Below, one piece after another: positions 36,712 through 50,707 of a stretch of DNA of 64,000 nucleotides (position 1 is its first letter; every line of letters starts with the position of its first letter). Location: positions 32,227,501-32,291,500 of the forward strand of contig NC_134370.1 in assembly GCF_035582795.1 (NCBI RefSeq), read 5' to 3'. This DNA comes from Mycteria americana. Lineage: Eukaryota > Chordata > Aves > Ciconiiformes > Ciconiidae. The notes under the pieces were generated by a model, which was not told the DNA's origin, did not search any database, and worked only from the letters and a program-made list of their open reading frames with translations. A program made the position numbers and the translations under genes.

Positions 36712-39700
36712 GAGCCTCCCAGCTGTAGTCTGCGAGAATGCCAGGGGCTAAAAGTACTGATGAGACTTTACTAGAGCCAAAACAGTACCTGTATCATTTC
36801 AGTAGCCAGAGTACAGGATGACTCTAGTAAAGAGCAGCTTTTAATACCAGAGGAAAATGACATAATTACTTGGCTATATTAATCAATGGGGAGTTGTATC
36901 CAAGAGAAATGTGAACTAATGACAAAGAAGGGTAAGGCTTAACCAAAAATAACTTTAAGCTTCCGTTTTGAAGAGCAAACCTGTATCTTTGGGACTGTTA
37001 CACTTCTGGAAATAACTGTGCTTTCAGTTTGTTTCTGTCTTTTTCTAAAGATCCTGCCATAGCTGTCAGTGGTTTGGGTGGTCACTAAGATTTCTAATTT
37101 ACTTCTGAACTTGTAGTGTCCAAATGTTTTATTTCTCACCTGTTCAACTGGGACACCTAGGACTATGTTAATGTGCTTGTCTTGCTACATTTCATTTTGG
37201 CCAATGACAATAAAATTATTACAGAAAGTGACAGGCATAAAAAAAAAAAGAAAAAAATGCTGACTAAAATTAAACATTTCTGTATCTCTATGTAGACATA
37301 AACAGGATAGAGCAGTTGCCCTGAAACCTTCTGCTAAAGGAAGGTATGAAAACCTATCCTCTCTAACATGCTTATTTTTGATTCACCTCCTCTTTCACTG
37401 TACATCTCATAAGCAGTATAGTAATGATGAACTACAGTATTTTTGATTTAAATTATAGTAGCAGTTATCCTGTTACTGTAGTGTCAGTATTGCAGCTTAG
37501 CCTTTTGCTTTGTAAATCAGTTCTGATATACAACTTTAACCTTTGTGACATGCATTCATTTTCCTTTCAGTGATTGAGATAAGATTCCTGTAATCTTTTT
37601 GGATAATAAATTAGCTTTTGTATATCAGCATCTAGTACCCAGTTAATTTCTGGTGAGCAGACTTGCCCTATTTATTTTTTTTTCCTTTGCATCTCCTCAA
37701 AAACTGAATCACCTTAATTGGGTAAATATTTTTAGCCAGTTAAGAGTACATCAAAGTTCTCAAAGGCAGAGTCCTGGACTTCAAAATCTGCAGAATTACC
37801 CTCAGGCACTAAAATGAAACTAGGTTGTTTTTCCCCAGGAAATTTACTGTTGTGTTGTCTTCTAGTTGGTCTTTGAACATCTTTCCAATTTTAGCTGAGA
37901 CAGGCAAATTATCTCAAAGATTATAAATGCCTTGAAAATGGTTGGATAGAGGAGAAAAGGCCTTACATGCTCCCATATTGAGAAAAAGGTCAATATCTTC
38001 ATCTTTTCTGTGAGGGGGAGAAAAACATCCATACGAGAGAGAGCCAGTGGAAAACAAGCTTCATTAGTGTCACTGGTTGCCAAACTACTTGTGTCTTTGC
38101 CTGGCTCAACATTAACAAAAGACTTCTCCCCCACACTCTATTTAGTTTAGATTTGAAAATCTGGTAAGATGTGTATGCAGAGTGCTTTTAGGATACTAGG
38201 AGGCCTCAAAGAGCATTGCTCAAATACAAGCATTCCAGATAATCTTACGAAACTAATCATAAAAGTGTTTGATATGCTAGCAAAATCAAAAAAATGCAAA
38301 ATTATCCTATTGTAAGTAGGAGTTGAAATGTTTTTATCAAGAAGTTTCTTTGAATTTCAAATTACCTAATGTAAATGGGGTAGTTCAGGATCACATAGGA
38401 GTAGAATTCAAACAAAGAAACGCAGATGATTTTTGAAATTGTGGCTTACTTGATATAGAGCACTATTAATCATTATTAACCACAATACCAGCTCCAAGTC
38501 TTAGCACAAGGCACAAATTATTGTGCTGATTTGGTGGGTGAAAACACATCCTGCCTTTCTAGAGTGACTTGCCTGCTTGTGATTATGTAGTCAAGTGAAT
38601 TACTTTTTTAGCTTTTAATCTACAGTAGGAGGGTCCAGTTCGGTTGGTTTGACTTTCTTTGGGAATTGAATTCAGGGCCTGGCTTCTTCAAAAGTATTGC
38701 AGGATTTGTAAGGATGCATATCAAAGCAATTTGATTTGACTCCTTTAATTGTTAAGTTCCAGCAAAGGACTAAGTTGACTTTTTATATAAAGATTTGGAA
38801 GTAGTTTTGCTTTATTTAAGTTAATGAGACTTGGTCTGTAATATTTTTCCTCTGTTAGACTAATTTTATCAAAACACCTTTTAAAGTCAGTTACTTTCAG
38901 AGGGATTGTTCATGTTGTGTTCTTAAGCTCTTGTGCTGACATACAACTAAACTGAAAACCAGTGGGCTGGGACGCGAGAGGCTGTTTCTGGTAGGTGCTT
39001 TGCAGTGGGCATCCTGCCTAAGCTGGTGCTGCCAAGCCCGTTGAAATTTACTGCCGTTTAAGAAACTTTTGAGCCGTATTTTAATAATACTTACGTCCCC
39101 CAGACTAGATAAGTTTTGTGTCCTCGTGAGTGCTGTTAGAAATTTGCTTGCCTAAATTGCTTTTGATTGCCTCCTTACCTAGGTGCTTGGCTGGTCCTCT
39201 TTACTGGATGTGAGTGCACTTGGGATTAGAGTAACTGATCCAACCTGCTTGTATTTTTGCAGTGCAGTTTTCAAATAGCAGCTTCTCTGGAATAGCTTGT
39301 TTTTCTAAACTGTTTATCAGATGAAACAGTGCCTTTCTGTGCCTGTCTTTATTTCCGTCTTGGAATTTATGGTAACTTCTGGGTTGTGCCAAGTAAAAGA
39401 ACATAAGCTGGTCTCCAAGGGATAATGCTTCAAATAAAACACACGTTTAAAGAAAAAAAAAAAAGGAGGAGGATTTAATTAGATCAGTGAATTGCAGATT
39501 TACAGTCCGAAACTGAATACTAGAACTACTGGTGAGGCAAGTATTGAATACATTGAAAGGCCATTTCAGCAGTTCCTTCTAACTGACTCCTTTCTGAGCT
39601 GATGACCATATTTTCTGTTTATAGCAGAATAAGCAAATATAAACAGGCTGCCTTCATGAGAAGTGAAGTAGGATCAATTGTTCAGTCCCGTAATTGTAGT

Positions 39701-40030
39701 GGGAAGTAATCTTCTAGATCGCTTAATCTCACACTTTTGAAGAGCCCCATCTCCTGTTTAATTCGTCTGCTGCTCAGAGTTGTAGCAGTAAGCCATAAGT
39801 AGGCACATATAAAAGGTAACCTGGGATTCACAGGAGTATAAAATGGGAAATAATAACTGCAAGCTTACACAATGGGCAAGAGGTGCTATAATAATTGTGA
39901 TCGTGTACCTTGTAATGTATCTTCTATGTATTATGACAGTCCAGTCAGTAAACCTGAGCTGCATCCAGAACTGTTTGGCTTTAAAGCTGATTTTTCTGAT
40001 GAAGATTGTTTGTTTATTGTATAATTTCAG

Positions 40031-40093
40031 AAGCTCTACATGTGGAAATGTCAGATGCAGGAAATGCTCTAGCAGATCAACAGCTTTCAATAT
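40031..40093 (+). other. WAPL: Possible alternative 3' splice extension before WAPL exon 4
   Basis: Acceptor TGTATAATTTCAG ends at 40030 with a good pyrimidine/T-rich run-up. Entered from exon 3 (phase 1) it reads G/AA and continues [20 protein letters not shown] to TAG at about 40094-40096. Use of this site would add about 21 residues after residue 517 and end the protein, or trigger nonsense-mediated decay. The normal exon 4 acceptor is 95 bases further on. Only splice-site and frame evidence supports it. Confidence 0.25.
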
Positions 40094-40125
40094 AGTTGTT
40101 TCATGTCTATATTTACCTTTTACAG

Positions 40126-40244
40126 ATATACTGGAGTTCTCAGAGGATGCATCTGGTGTGCCTGAAGGCAATAAGAAATCCACAAATAAACAAGGTGATA
40201 AATCTAAGGAAAACACCAGGAAGATTTTTAGTGGGCCAAAGCGG
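40126..40244 (+). CDS. WAPL: WAPL exon 4
   Basis: The exon is 119 bases. Entry in phase 1 completes Asp518 (G/AT), followed by [14 protein letters not shown] and the conserved [20 protein letters not shown]. It ends in phase 0 with CGG and donor GTAAGT. The Lys/Arg-rich [15 protein letters not shown] segment is among the best conserved linker pieces in vertebrate WAPL and precedes the WAPL domain. Both splice sites are consensus. Confidence 0.96.
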
Positions 40245-43200
40245 GTAAGTAATAATACTGAGACCAAGACAAAGTTCTTACTTTAATTAACTCTTCAGTA
40301 TTGATGTTTCTCCCTATATATGTAACAGGGCTTTTGTCCCAGTTTATATCTGCACTTGAGATAATTTGTTGGCTTTTAAGATTATATGTGGAAAAGTAAA
40401 ACCTTCAAGTGCAAAATTTTTGTATCAATTACTGGGAATTTCATTTTTCACATTCAAGTCTGGGGTTGTGCAATGATAATGCACAACCTAGATGTATTCC
40501 ATTCTAGATGACTGTTAAAGCAAAGCACTATTAAATGCTGTGTAGGTTTTTTTTTCTTTTTTCTTTCTTTGCTCTCCTAAGAAATATCTATAATATTATA
40601 GGATTGAACCTTTCTGAAAGCTTCAGATTTGACATTGGTATAGTCTTTATAAGGACAAGTGCCTTTACAGCATGTGGAAAAGTGAAATTTTCTTCTAGTT
40701 AAGAAAGTAACCCCTGATCTCACCCCCATGTACCCAGACTATGTCGTATTCAGTATGAATTTACCCTTTCATACTGTAAATGGAGCTTATTCATTTTATT
40801 GATACTAGGTGTGGTTTATCTGACCTGTTATTATAGGTTACTCAGTATTTTGAGGCTTTTAAAAAAGTGCATATAGCAAAAATTGTGTTTAGCTGTTAGG
40901 TGAAAGTTTGCAATAGTGGGATCCATGTAATCACCGTTAAATGAAGTTTTTGTGACTTGATTGTGCAGGATACCCGTTTTTAATGCTTAAGGCCTTTTCA
41001 TATGCTTTTTGCATAACACGTTCCCGTTGCCTGGTAAAAAGAGCAGCTGTCTCGCCATTGTTGCAATCCAGAACTGGTGTAATAAGAGAAAGAGGGGACT
41101 GGAGAGGGACATGCATTTGTATTTCTCCTTTCCCTTTGAGTTCTGTAAGTTTTGCAAGACCCAGCGGTTGCATGTTATAATAGAAACTCTATTTTATATG
41201 TGTTCAGCAGCCTAACAGTTCTAAGAATTTTTAAAAAAATTATTTTCCTTGTTATTTTTCCTAAACAATAAATCACACTCTAAAATTTCTCATAAAGGTA
41301 GCTAATTACTTGTGTTATATGATAGTTTCATTTAAAGTAATTTTTTTAAGGTTTTTGTCTTCCAGAACCAGAAGATTTACTCTCTCCCCAGCTGTGTTGA
41401 TATATAATCATTTTCCATTTAAAAATGTGGATTTGTGGGTGGAGGAAGGAGAACAAATTTGTTTTATTTCTCAAAAGATGCAAGGGAATATTTTCATTTG
41501 GGAGGACACGTGACCAATAAGTACCGTCAGTTGTAATGCCCTTTTGAAAAGAAGTATCACTTCTTGCTGCTTCGTGACTTTGGACTGAATGGGGAGCTCT
41601 TAGCTGCTAACTCTTGCCTCCCGAGTTTGAAGTCAGGCTATCGATAAGTGAGGAGGGTCTTTTCAGAACTGAAATAGTATTTATTGAAGATGAGAGTTCC
41701 TCAGCTTCTGCTGATTAAATAATCAGTTTTTAAAAATCAGCTTCCTATCAGTGAACATCTTACAATAGACTGAGAAAGAGAAGTACAGGAAATGTAGATT
41801 TAACTGTACCTTTTTTGCTGTATTTTTAGCAGCATAAAACAGCTGTGGGTGTTCTGGTAATACGGAAATTTTTTTAATGTTTAAATATTTATATGCTTCA
41901 AATACTATTCTGTAATAGCATTTTATGTGTTTCTTTATTTTTTATACTTAATATATTTGAGGGTTTATATGAAAACTGTTTTAACTAATTTTGAGTGTAT
42001 GTATCATGAAATTATGGGGGGGGGGACCTTACAGCAATATCATACTGTAGGGGAGAAAATGGTTTCAACTCTAGAAAATTCTCAGTTGGGAATAAACTTA
42101 GTTCAAGTGGGAAAGGTGAGAATTAAAGAGCGTTTTTGACCCTGTAGTGATATAATGGACCTAGAGGTAGAAATTGCTGTAATTGAGATTCAGATTTTAA
42201 ACTTTAATGTTCTCTAATCATATGGCTGTTACATGGAGTTACTAAAAAAGCTTGTAAAGCTTGTTCTGATGGTAATTAGAGACGCTATAATTATCTTCCT
42301 AAACTATAGATATAGACTCTTAATCGTAGTTGCATCTTAAGGGAATTTTCATTCTGGGAATGAAAAAAATGAACTAAAAGTATTAACCATAACTAAATGA
42401 TCTTAAAAAAAAAAATAAATCTCTGGAACTTCTTCACTGTCTCGTCACCATTTTTTTTTTTTCCTTGTAGAAACTAGCAGGTACAGTATTAATTATTTTC
42501 TGCTAGGTGGTGATGTTAGAGGTATGGCACTTCGCATCACACTGAGCTGAAAAGTAAACAGTTCTGTTACTCAGGAAGCAACAGGTGGTATTGTTAAACT
42601 TCAGTAGATCCAGAAAGCTGAAGTATTTTTTTCCAGTTCATAGTCAGCTGTACTCTCTCCCATGTTTGTGCTTTTGAAACCTGACCATTGTACTCTAAAG
42701 TTAAAGTCCAGTTCTTGAAACTTTGAGCATATGTGTAAGAAAAAGATTATGGACATTATTGACTTAGCGAATAACAGTGTTTCTAAAAACTGCTTTTAAC
42801 ATAAGGAGTCTCACTGAAATCACTGACTATTCACACGCGTAATAATGAGCATAAAAGTTGCAGTAGCATGTACATTATGGTAGGTATGTAAAGTCTCAAC
42901 CAGAATTCTGCTTTTAAGTGAATTAAATCTCTTTATCCTGAGTCTGAGTTACAGGGGGAATATTATGTTCCATAGCAACATAATTATGTACTTAGAGTAC
43001 ATAAATATTGGAATTACTTGACTTGCAAATTATGGGTGTGAAGCATACATGAGTAACATCTGCAAAAGTTTGTTTGCAGCTTTTTACAATTTTAGTTCAA
43101 CTGGTTCAGTAACTTGTGCTCTAGCATGTAAGTTTGGGAACTCTGTGGGGCTGTGATATGCCCACCTGCTGGTCCCTTTGAGCTTAGTTCCACTTCTACA

Positions 43201-43464
43201 GATGAAACTAGTTCTCGATTATCAGGTGCAAAACAGTAAGGTATACAAGAACTTTTTTGTTGCTATGGTCCAAATCTGCTCAGACTACAGGCTTGAAAAT
43301 AGGGACCATAAAAATTCTTTCCTGAGATTTCTTGCTCTTGCTGCTCTCACCACAGATTTGGGCTAGAGTCAGCAAATGAGGAGAATCAGTTTTTGTAGGA
43401 ATACTCTGGAACAGTTCCCAATGGTCTTATGCAAACTATGTATGTCTCTAAATAGGAACCTGGA

Positions 43465-43494
43465 AGAAAAAAACAAACAAACAAACAAAAAAAC
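43465..43494. repeat. (AAAC)n tract
   Basis: Four AAAC units flanked by longer A runs. Confidence 0.9.
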
Positions 43495-44887
43495 CATTAG
43501 AAATGTAAGATCAGGAGAACTAGTCTATCCCTAAACTTAATCTTTTGATTGATCAGTCGTCGAAGTTGATGACTCTGCCTGGTATTTTGTGCCAGAGCTA
43601 TACTGTCAGTTCAGTGTTTCTGTTGTCCAGCATGTCATTAAGAACCATCAGATCCTCCAAACTGCAAATTTTCTGGGGTGGCCCTCTGCTCTTAAACTTG
43701 AAATGTATGATAAAGAATGACCTGCAACTCTGTGCTGATCCTAGTTCTGCCTATGGCCATAGGAAGCCAACCTAGACGAGATGAATACTGATTATCTTTG
43801 AATATTCCAAGGTAAGAATGTAGAGTTGCAAATCATAATTAAAAGGTATGGGAGCATTTCAGCTTGAGGGGCCAGGGAGAGGGGGAAGACTATAATCCTT
43901 CTGTTAGTGCTCTTCAGTGCTGCTAAGACCTGTGGGAAGACTTACTGTGTTGCATGACATGGGACAAAGGAGATATAACAGAAAAAAAGCAATGACTCTT
44001 TCAAGTAGACATAGCCAAAAGCAGTGTCCGTGTTATGTTTTCTCAAAGTAGCATGAAATTCAAAGTATTAGATGAGTGCTATATCAGGATATTTTTTTTT
44101 TTATGTGCCTTAGACTAGGTGAACTTTAGAAACGAGTCTTTTGGAATTAATTTCTCAGATGTTGATATTTTTTGCACTGAGTAGATTTCATAAAGCTTCC
44201 ATGCTAGTGTCGACAGAATGCAATTTAGCACCTATAAAAGACTGAAATTTTCTTGAGAGGGTAAAACATATACTTTTTGTGATTGGTAACATGAGGAAGA
44301 AAGTACTTACTGCAAGGACAGTCTACATTGGTGATTCATGGACTATTGTTCAAACTAAAAACTAACCTGAATGCTAGTCCGTTGCTTGATGACTTCTGAT
44401 TTCAGTTAAAATTTGTGTATTTCCCTTAACTACTCACTTTTGCAATGACAATTGAATGTTTATAAACAAATTTAAACTAGCTTAAGTATTTTTTTCTTAT
44501 TCTCTTGTCTTGCTATGCCTGGAGAAATTTTTCTGAACTCACTTGTTGAGGTCTCAGCTCTAGAAAACCTGTCTGTTTTGCGACTGTATACATTTCCCCA
44601 CAGGTACACAGTGAATGGGAAGAAGAACACTACATCAGTGTGCGCTTTTTTTTTTTCATTCTTGTTGTGCACGCATTGGGTTGTACAGGAAAAGGTATGG
44701 AAAAACCTCTTTGCCACTCACTTGATTATCATAGTGTTTCCTTTGGGCCACTCACTCAAGTACTGGAGCACGGAGTTTCCTGTGCAAAGCACTTTCCCTG
44801 TTTGTAACAGTGGCATCGCTTGAAAGTTATTCCTCTGGTGTGGAATGCATTTGTCAGGAAAAACTGAGATCTTCTTGTATTATGCAT

Positions 44888-44935
44888 TAAAAAACAACAA
44901 CAACAACAAAACCCCAAACCCAACAAAACCCAACC
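44888..44935. repeat. (AAC)n and C/A-rich tract
   Basis: About five AAC units followed by AAACCC/CAACAAAACCC-type sequence. It is a degenerate simple repeat with a superficial likeness to telomeric CCCTAA-strand composition, but there is no true TTAGGG repeat. Confidence 0.85.
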
Positions 44936-45630
44936 TACTGTAAGGATTGGTTTTGCCTGAAAAAGACAAAAAATACTGGCAGAAGTATTTGGTGAGGCTG
45001 CCTTTGCTCTTCTTTTGCTCCACCTGCTCGCTCCTGTTCCCTTGCTCCATCAGTTTCCCAGGGTTGTGTATTGAACTAAATTGAGGAACCCATCTGTGTT
45101 TAAAAAATAACCTCCTAAAAGGAAACATTTAACACAAATCTCAGTCTGGTTCACTAGGAGACTGTAAACAATAGTACCCACTCAGTTGAGAGAACTGAAG
45201 AAGAGAGATTAAGTCGTCTTAACCTGGTTAAGTCAACATTGCAACTGAGAAATGCTCACTAAACACAGCCGGTGTTAGCAGGATTACATGCATTACTTTG
45301 ATCAAGTGACATTAATAGAGTTAGTCATGACAGTAGTGTTGAATACATGAATGAAATCATTGCTGAATTCAGACGTGGCTTTGCCAACAGACTGCTTCTG
45401 AACTCTATATCCAAGATAAAAACTTGATCCAGTCATAACCCTGTAACTATTTATTGCTTTTCATGTTTTATTCAAGTTTTACGAATAACTGCTGTGTTTT
45501 GTGCCCAACAAGGTACGGAAATGTGTGCAAGATTTCAAAGTGGTTTTTTTGGACAGATCAGTTGGAAAGGCGTGTTAAATCACTACTGTGTGAAGAGCAC
45601 TAATTTCCAGTTATCAAGTGCAGAACCAGC

Positions 45631-45651
45631 AAAAAAAAAATTTTTTTTTTT
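45631..45651. repeat. A10-T11 perfect palindrome
   Basis: Ten A followed directly by eleven T, self-complementary over 20 bases. Such rigid AT tracts disfavour nucleosomes and can extrude as hairpins. Confidence 0.95.
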
Positions 45652-46281
45652 ATTCTGTGTGACTTCAGTTTGATCTGGAACTAGTCCATAGTTCGTTATT
45701 TAATTGCATCTTTCTTGTCCTGTAGGCAGTTTTTTTTTCCATGAGTAGGTTCTTTTCACTGAGTAGCCATATTCCTGTTGTAAATTTTAGGCACTGTGAG
45801 AAACTGTCAATCCTTGAAAATAAAGCTTACGTGTGATCCTGTTGTTCCTAATAGGATTTGCTGTAATACAAGTTTAATGGTATAACCTATGAGATCTTTT
45901 ACAGGTTGATGTGAGCTTTTTCCACTGGTGCTTCACACTGACTGGAAAAAGCTATAAATATCAGCTTGAAACAAATGCTGTGTCTAAGTTTACTTGAAGT
46001 CCAAGATGAAATACTTGTACCTGATCTTTGAAAGTGTTTTGAAATTGAAGAAGTACAAAACCATGCATGGCTCTTGGTTTGACTGAGTAGTCTTACAGCT
46101 AATATGACAATGACATGTGCGTGGGAGTGGAAAGAAACTAGGCTGTGCTGTGATCTGTAGTTTTCCACTTAGCTTGTATTATACTTTAGGGTAGATGTTT
46201 ATCAAAGACGTCCTGCAAGTAACATTTATTTTTGCTTGCCTGCAAATGGATCTGCATTTCCCCAAATTAATTTTTTTTTAA

Positions 46282-46304
46282 TTTTTTTTTTTTTTTTTTT
46301 TTTT
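46282..46304. repeat. Poly(T) run, 23 T
   Basis: Twenty-three T preceded by T9-AA. It may be the antisense tail of an old retroposon, but no element is recognisable next to it. Confidence 0.9.
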
Positions 46305-48723
46305 AGATGTAATGTGTGTGAAGATTAATCTGTCTTAAGTGCACAACCTCACGTGGTTTTGGTTAATTATTTTTTCCATAGCTTATTTTAAGTAAATAGT
46401 CTTGGAAAAGCAGCAGTGGAAGTGTAGTTCTAAAGTTTTGCTAAATCAGTTGTGGCCTTTTCCATACGTTTAATGGTAGGATAAGAGTAGACTGGTTGGA
46501 ACTAATTTTAAAAAGAACTGCTTGTCTTTATCTTGCATAACCTTTAGGAAAAGTGTCCTACCGAAAGGATGAACAGTTATAACAAAGCAATTTTTCAGTG
46601 ATACTAAACTGCTCATACTACACACGGTGAGCTGCTATTTGCATCCTAATTTAGGATGTCAAAATTGCTTTTTTTTTTTAATAGAAAAGATTATTAGTTG
46701 ACATTTGCTATTTTGACTCTGTTGAGGAGTTGAGCTGAATTTTGACAAAATATTCTGTGAAATCTCTGGCTTGTATCAGTTTAGTGCTAAGACAGCAGTC
46801 TGTTTCATCAGCAGTTTGACAAACAGTGGTGGTCAGATCTGACAACCTGTGACAGCATGTTGCTGCTTCTGCAGTACGTTCCTTTCATTTACTGGTTGGT
46901 GCTTCTGGCAGATGGTCTGCCAGGTCCTGAACTGAAGTGGTTTTTTGTGTTTTTTTTTGTCCAAAAACTATTTGTTGGAATGATGCACAAGAGATGAGCT
47001 GTTCTAAGTGTTAACCAATTATAAACAACGTGTGTATTTTAAGCAACTTTTATATTGCTGGAATAAAAATGAATTTTAAAAAAAGATAAAAGATGATAAA
47101 AGGTAAGAATAAATCTGTTTCTTAAATAGTTGATTTGCTAAAAACCAAAGCTTCATATTGATATGATTATTTTACTTAACCTTTGCAAAACTAGATTCTT
47201 CCGTAAGCATAATTATTTAATACTGGCTTCCTAGTGCTTACCACTTAGGGATTTTTTTTCTTCTTCTGTTTATTAATGTAAATAGACCAAAACCAATTCT
47301 TAATTTTTAAGTTAGTAAATAGGATACTAATCAGGACCGGCAGGTTTTTAGATTAGTCACCTAATTTGAAGAGTAAAGTAGCCACTGTAATTTTACTGAA
47401 TTGAGTTGGGGCATAACACCTTGAAGCCATCTCAGAGTGAAAGCAAATGTCAAGAGTTGGTCTGTTAACTTCAAGATAATCGTTTGATGCTGATCAAAAT
47501 TATTTTCTTCCCACTCCTTCATATGAAACTGTGGTGAAGAAGGGTGTGTTCTGGTAGATGCCAAGCTGAGATCCTTCCACCTGGCAAAACTGCTTCCTCA
47601 TCTGTCCTCCATATGCAACTGTTAGGTAGAACTGTGGTAGCAACATTAGTTGGAAGTGCATTTCTTCTCCTATGCAGCGTCAAGAAAGATGTTATCAGTT
47701 GAGACATAGCTTTGTTCTGAGAAAGGTAGGGATGCAGAGTGCAACGTGAAGGTAACAGGCTAAGTCCTCATAGAGGCAAGAGGAACAAATGAAAAATAAG
47801 CATGGAAATCCTTCTCCCCTTGTGTGTACTTGTGCTTTTCAGGAAGTAGAGAAATCGAGTTGAATGGCAAATATTTAATGTCACAGTGGAAACTTGTGTT
47901 TTATACTTCCAGCTCCTACTGGTATTAACTCTTAGGCAAGAAGCAAACGTGCATTAAAACATTTTTGAAACCAGATTGTCTCTTGCATCTCTTTGCATTT
48001 CGCCCCCCTCCCCCATCAGTTGCGTAGTTCCCGGTAATTAACTTGGTGTTTTAGTAATTAGACAACGCAGGATAACTATGTAGGATAAATGTTACATTGC
48101 ATAAGGCCTCAGTCCTGTATAAAGTTCTAAAACAGGGAAAACGCTCAAAGAGATTAAAATATACCAGTTTCATTTGCCAGTGAGAGCTTAATTTATATGC
48201 AGATGAATATGCAAAATTGTCTTCACAGCTCCCATGTACTATATGAGCGTGGTTGGTTCACTCAGCTCTGTCTGTGACTTTATGTACATTAGATAATAGT
48301 GCTATGCAACACGAGCACATCTTGAGAGTGAAACAGGTGGTGTTGAGGGCCCAGTGTCCCCACTATACACATCTAGAAACTTTTACTTTTGAATTAGCTT
48401 TATTCTGGTCTGCTTTAGGGAATACGCCTAGCTGGCATGAGGTAGGCGCTCTCTGGAAGAGCATCTTCAAGTTTGGTTTCGTCGGAAAGGAATCACATAA
48501 GCATACTCAGAGACTCGGTGATGCAAACCACAATGTCGTAACTGAGGACATCTGGGAGATTTATTTGAAAAATGTTTTGCTGATCCAAATGGAAATGCTT
48601 ATGTGGGTGTGCATGCACGCACGTGCACCCCAACCATATGACCTCTGGAATTTCATTGCTGTTGCAATTTTGTAAGGCTGTCCTGTTAGTAGATTGATAC
48701 ACTTTGAGTAGATTAGGATTAAC

Positions 48724-48760
48724 GGGGGGGTGTGGGGGGATGTGTGTGTGTGTCTCTCTG
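48724..48760. repeat. G/T-rich microsatellite
   Basis: G7, G6 and about six TG units followed by TC units. It is an imperfect GT/CT repeat. Confidence 0.85.
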
Positions 48761-50647
48761 CCTTTACCTAGCAACAAAGAGGGCAGGAATTTTGTCTAAC
48801 AATTTTTACAAGGATGTGTTTGTGCCAGCACAGTTACTGGCAGGCAGATGCACGCTTTTCTCTTCTCTTGGTTGAAGTGATATGTTTCCAGTATTGTGGT
48901 GATATGTCTAAACTATTGTACCCTGTCCTTTTTAATTAGATTTAACATAGGTTTCAGGCCAACTTAGTGACCGTAACCATATGGCTTCTGCTTCTGAGCT
49001 GACCAGTTTTGAGTACACTCAAGTGTAAGCAGCATACAAACACCATTAGCTATTTCTGTTAAAAAGTGAATCTCACGTTTATCAAACTGTCCTGTTTCTT
49101 CAAGTTAAATTTTCATGCTTCACTTGGATGTTTGACCTATTGTCTTGTTCAGCCCTGTAGGCCTCCTTTGGAGCTTTGAGGAAGAAAAAACATTTTGCAG
49201 TTCTTCCGAATTCTGATGCAAGAAAAGCTTCAGTGACATTTCCCCACCCCTGCTCATTGTGTTGTCATCTGCTGATACTCTTCAACCTTGTCTGACTAAC
49301 AACTGTAGTTGTCTAGCTATGTGCATGCAAACTATTTTTTGTGTACTGCATTAAATGGTATAGGAGCTTATGATTAAGTGGTCCGTGGCACCCAGAGATG
49401 ATTTATTGGCACTAATTGGCTTCCGTGATCCACATAATGGAGATTTGGTTCACATTTTAAACACTGAATAAATGACTTGGTCCTGGTTTGCTTCTGGTTT
49501 TTAACTGCTGTTGGAAACTGCTGTCTTATCTGGATTCCAAATTAACTTTTTTTGTGTTATATACACATGGCTCAGCCTGCGCTGAATTAATATTCTATCT
49601 TCCTGTTTTGAAGTGTAATTTCTTTTTCTTTGCTCTGAATGGATGTTCATTCCTTTCCCTTTTCATAAGAAACAGTCTATTATGAATAGTTCTGTGCTGC
49701 ATAACATACTTGTTATCTTTTCCTGTTCAAAGTGAGATATGTGGGACAGAGTAGGACTCTTAATGATTATGAGTACTGAGTGGTAAATAATCATATATTT
49801 TAGGTTATTGGGTTTTTTTGGAACTTACTTGTAGTTTCGATGAGCATCTGGCACACAGTCTTGCTGAATGCCCTTCAGATACAAATAATGCATTTATCAG
49901 GATACCTGTTAAAAATGTTTTTGGGTTTTCTTTTTGCCATTGTCTTCTACCTTGGAAAGTGTTCTTGCCTGCAAATAGCTGCTGTCTTTCTTGTTTTGCT
50001 GGTATTTTCAGCATGACTCATGTCCCTGGCTCTTATTTTCTGCTATTCTTATATCTGCGAATGGCAGGCAGCGCTGCATCAGTATGTGCAGAGTGCCAAT
50101 TCTTGAAAATGTCAGCTTTGAGGCTTTCAGGGGTGGGAGGTTAAGCATGACCCATAGTTTATGCCATTTGGAGATGATCTTATAAAACTGACAGCCCTAT
50201 GCATTTTGTAAAATCCCTGGCGTTAGTTCTGGTTTTGCATCTCAGTTCACCCCCCAGAACACATGCAGAGTCCCACAGTACAATGTGCTTTATAACCTCA
50301 CTGGAGTATTTGCAGTCTTTCAGACACAGATCTGTGTGTAAACAGCTGTCAGTTCTACACATATGAAAAAAGGAGACTCTTCTGCTATTCTGCAGAAGCT
50401 CTTACAGCTGATTACTATTGCAGAAGTTATTGCCTTAAGAACACAGAATTCAAAGGAGTGATGTATTTCCACTTGCATCTCTTCTAAGTTAATCTTGAGA
50501 GAAAGAATTCTTAAAAGTCTGCATTATTTGAATAATCGCAAGGTTGTCTTTAAGAGAAAGGAAGTCAGTTTCTTAAATTACTGCTGCTTAAATATCAGTG
50601 GTGCTTCTTCAGGGAAGCTTGTTATCACAAGCATTTGAGTTGCCTTA

Positions 50648-50707
50648 AAAAGAAACCAAACAAACAAACAAAAAAAACCAAAAACACCCACAAACCCAAA
50701 CAAACAG
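50648..50707. repeat. A/C-rich (AAAC)n tract
   Basis: AAAC and AAACCC units with A runs, similar in character to the tracts near 29.9, 43.5 and 44.9 kb. Confidence 0.85.

Larger units (their letters stand above)
34197..40125 (+). other. WAPL: WAPL intron 3
   Basis: A 5.9-kb phase-1 intron, donor GTAAGC and acceptor TTTACCTTTTACAG. It contains a CA/TACA microsatellite (34772-34813) and a 25-T run followed directly by a perfect 10-bp hairpin (36661-36711). A strong unused-looking acceptor ends at 40030, 95 bases before exon 4. No other gene was seen. Confidence 0.85.

Noticed and set aside
39843..40125. Open frame running from intron 3 into exon 4
   Set aside because: Hydrophobic, Cys-rich intronic sequence that happens to lack stops; the exon proper begins at the acceptor at 40125, where WAPL similarity starts.
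44888..44935. Interstitial telomeric repeat
   Set aside because: C/A-rich units are AAACCC and AACAAAACCC mixtures, not TTAGGG/CCCTAA arrays.
48253..48675. 140-codon open frame in intron 4
   Set aside because: No recognisable domain, no matching splice sites or phase evidence, and not unusual in length for 64 kb scanned in six frames.
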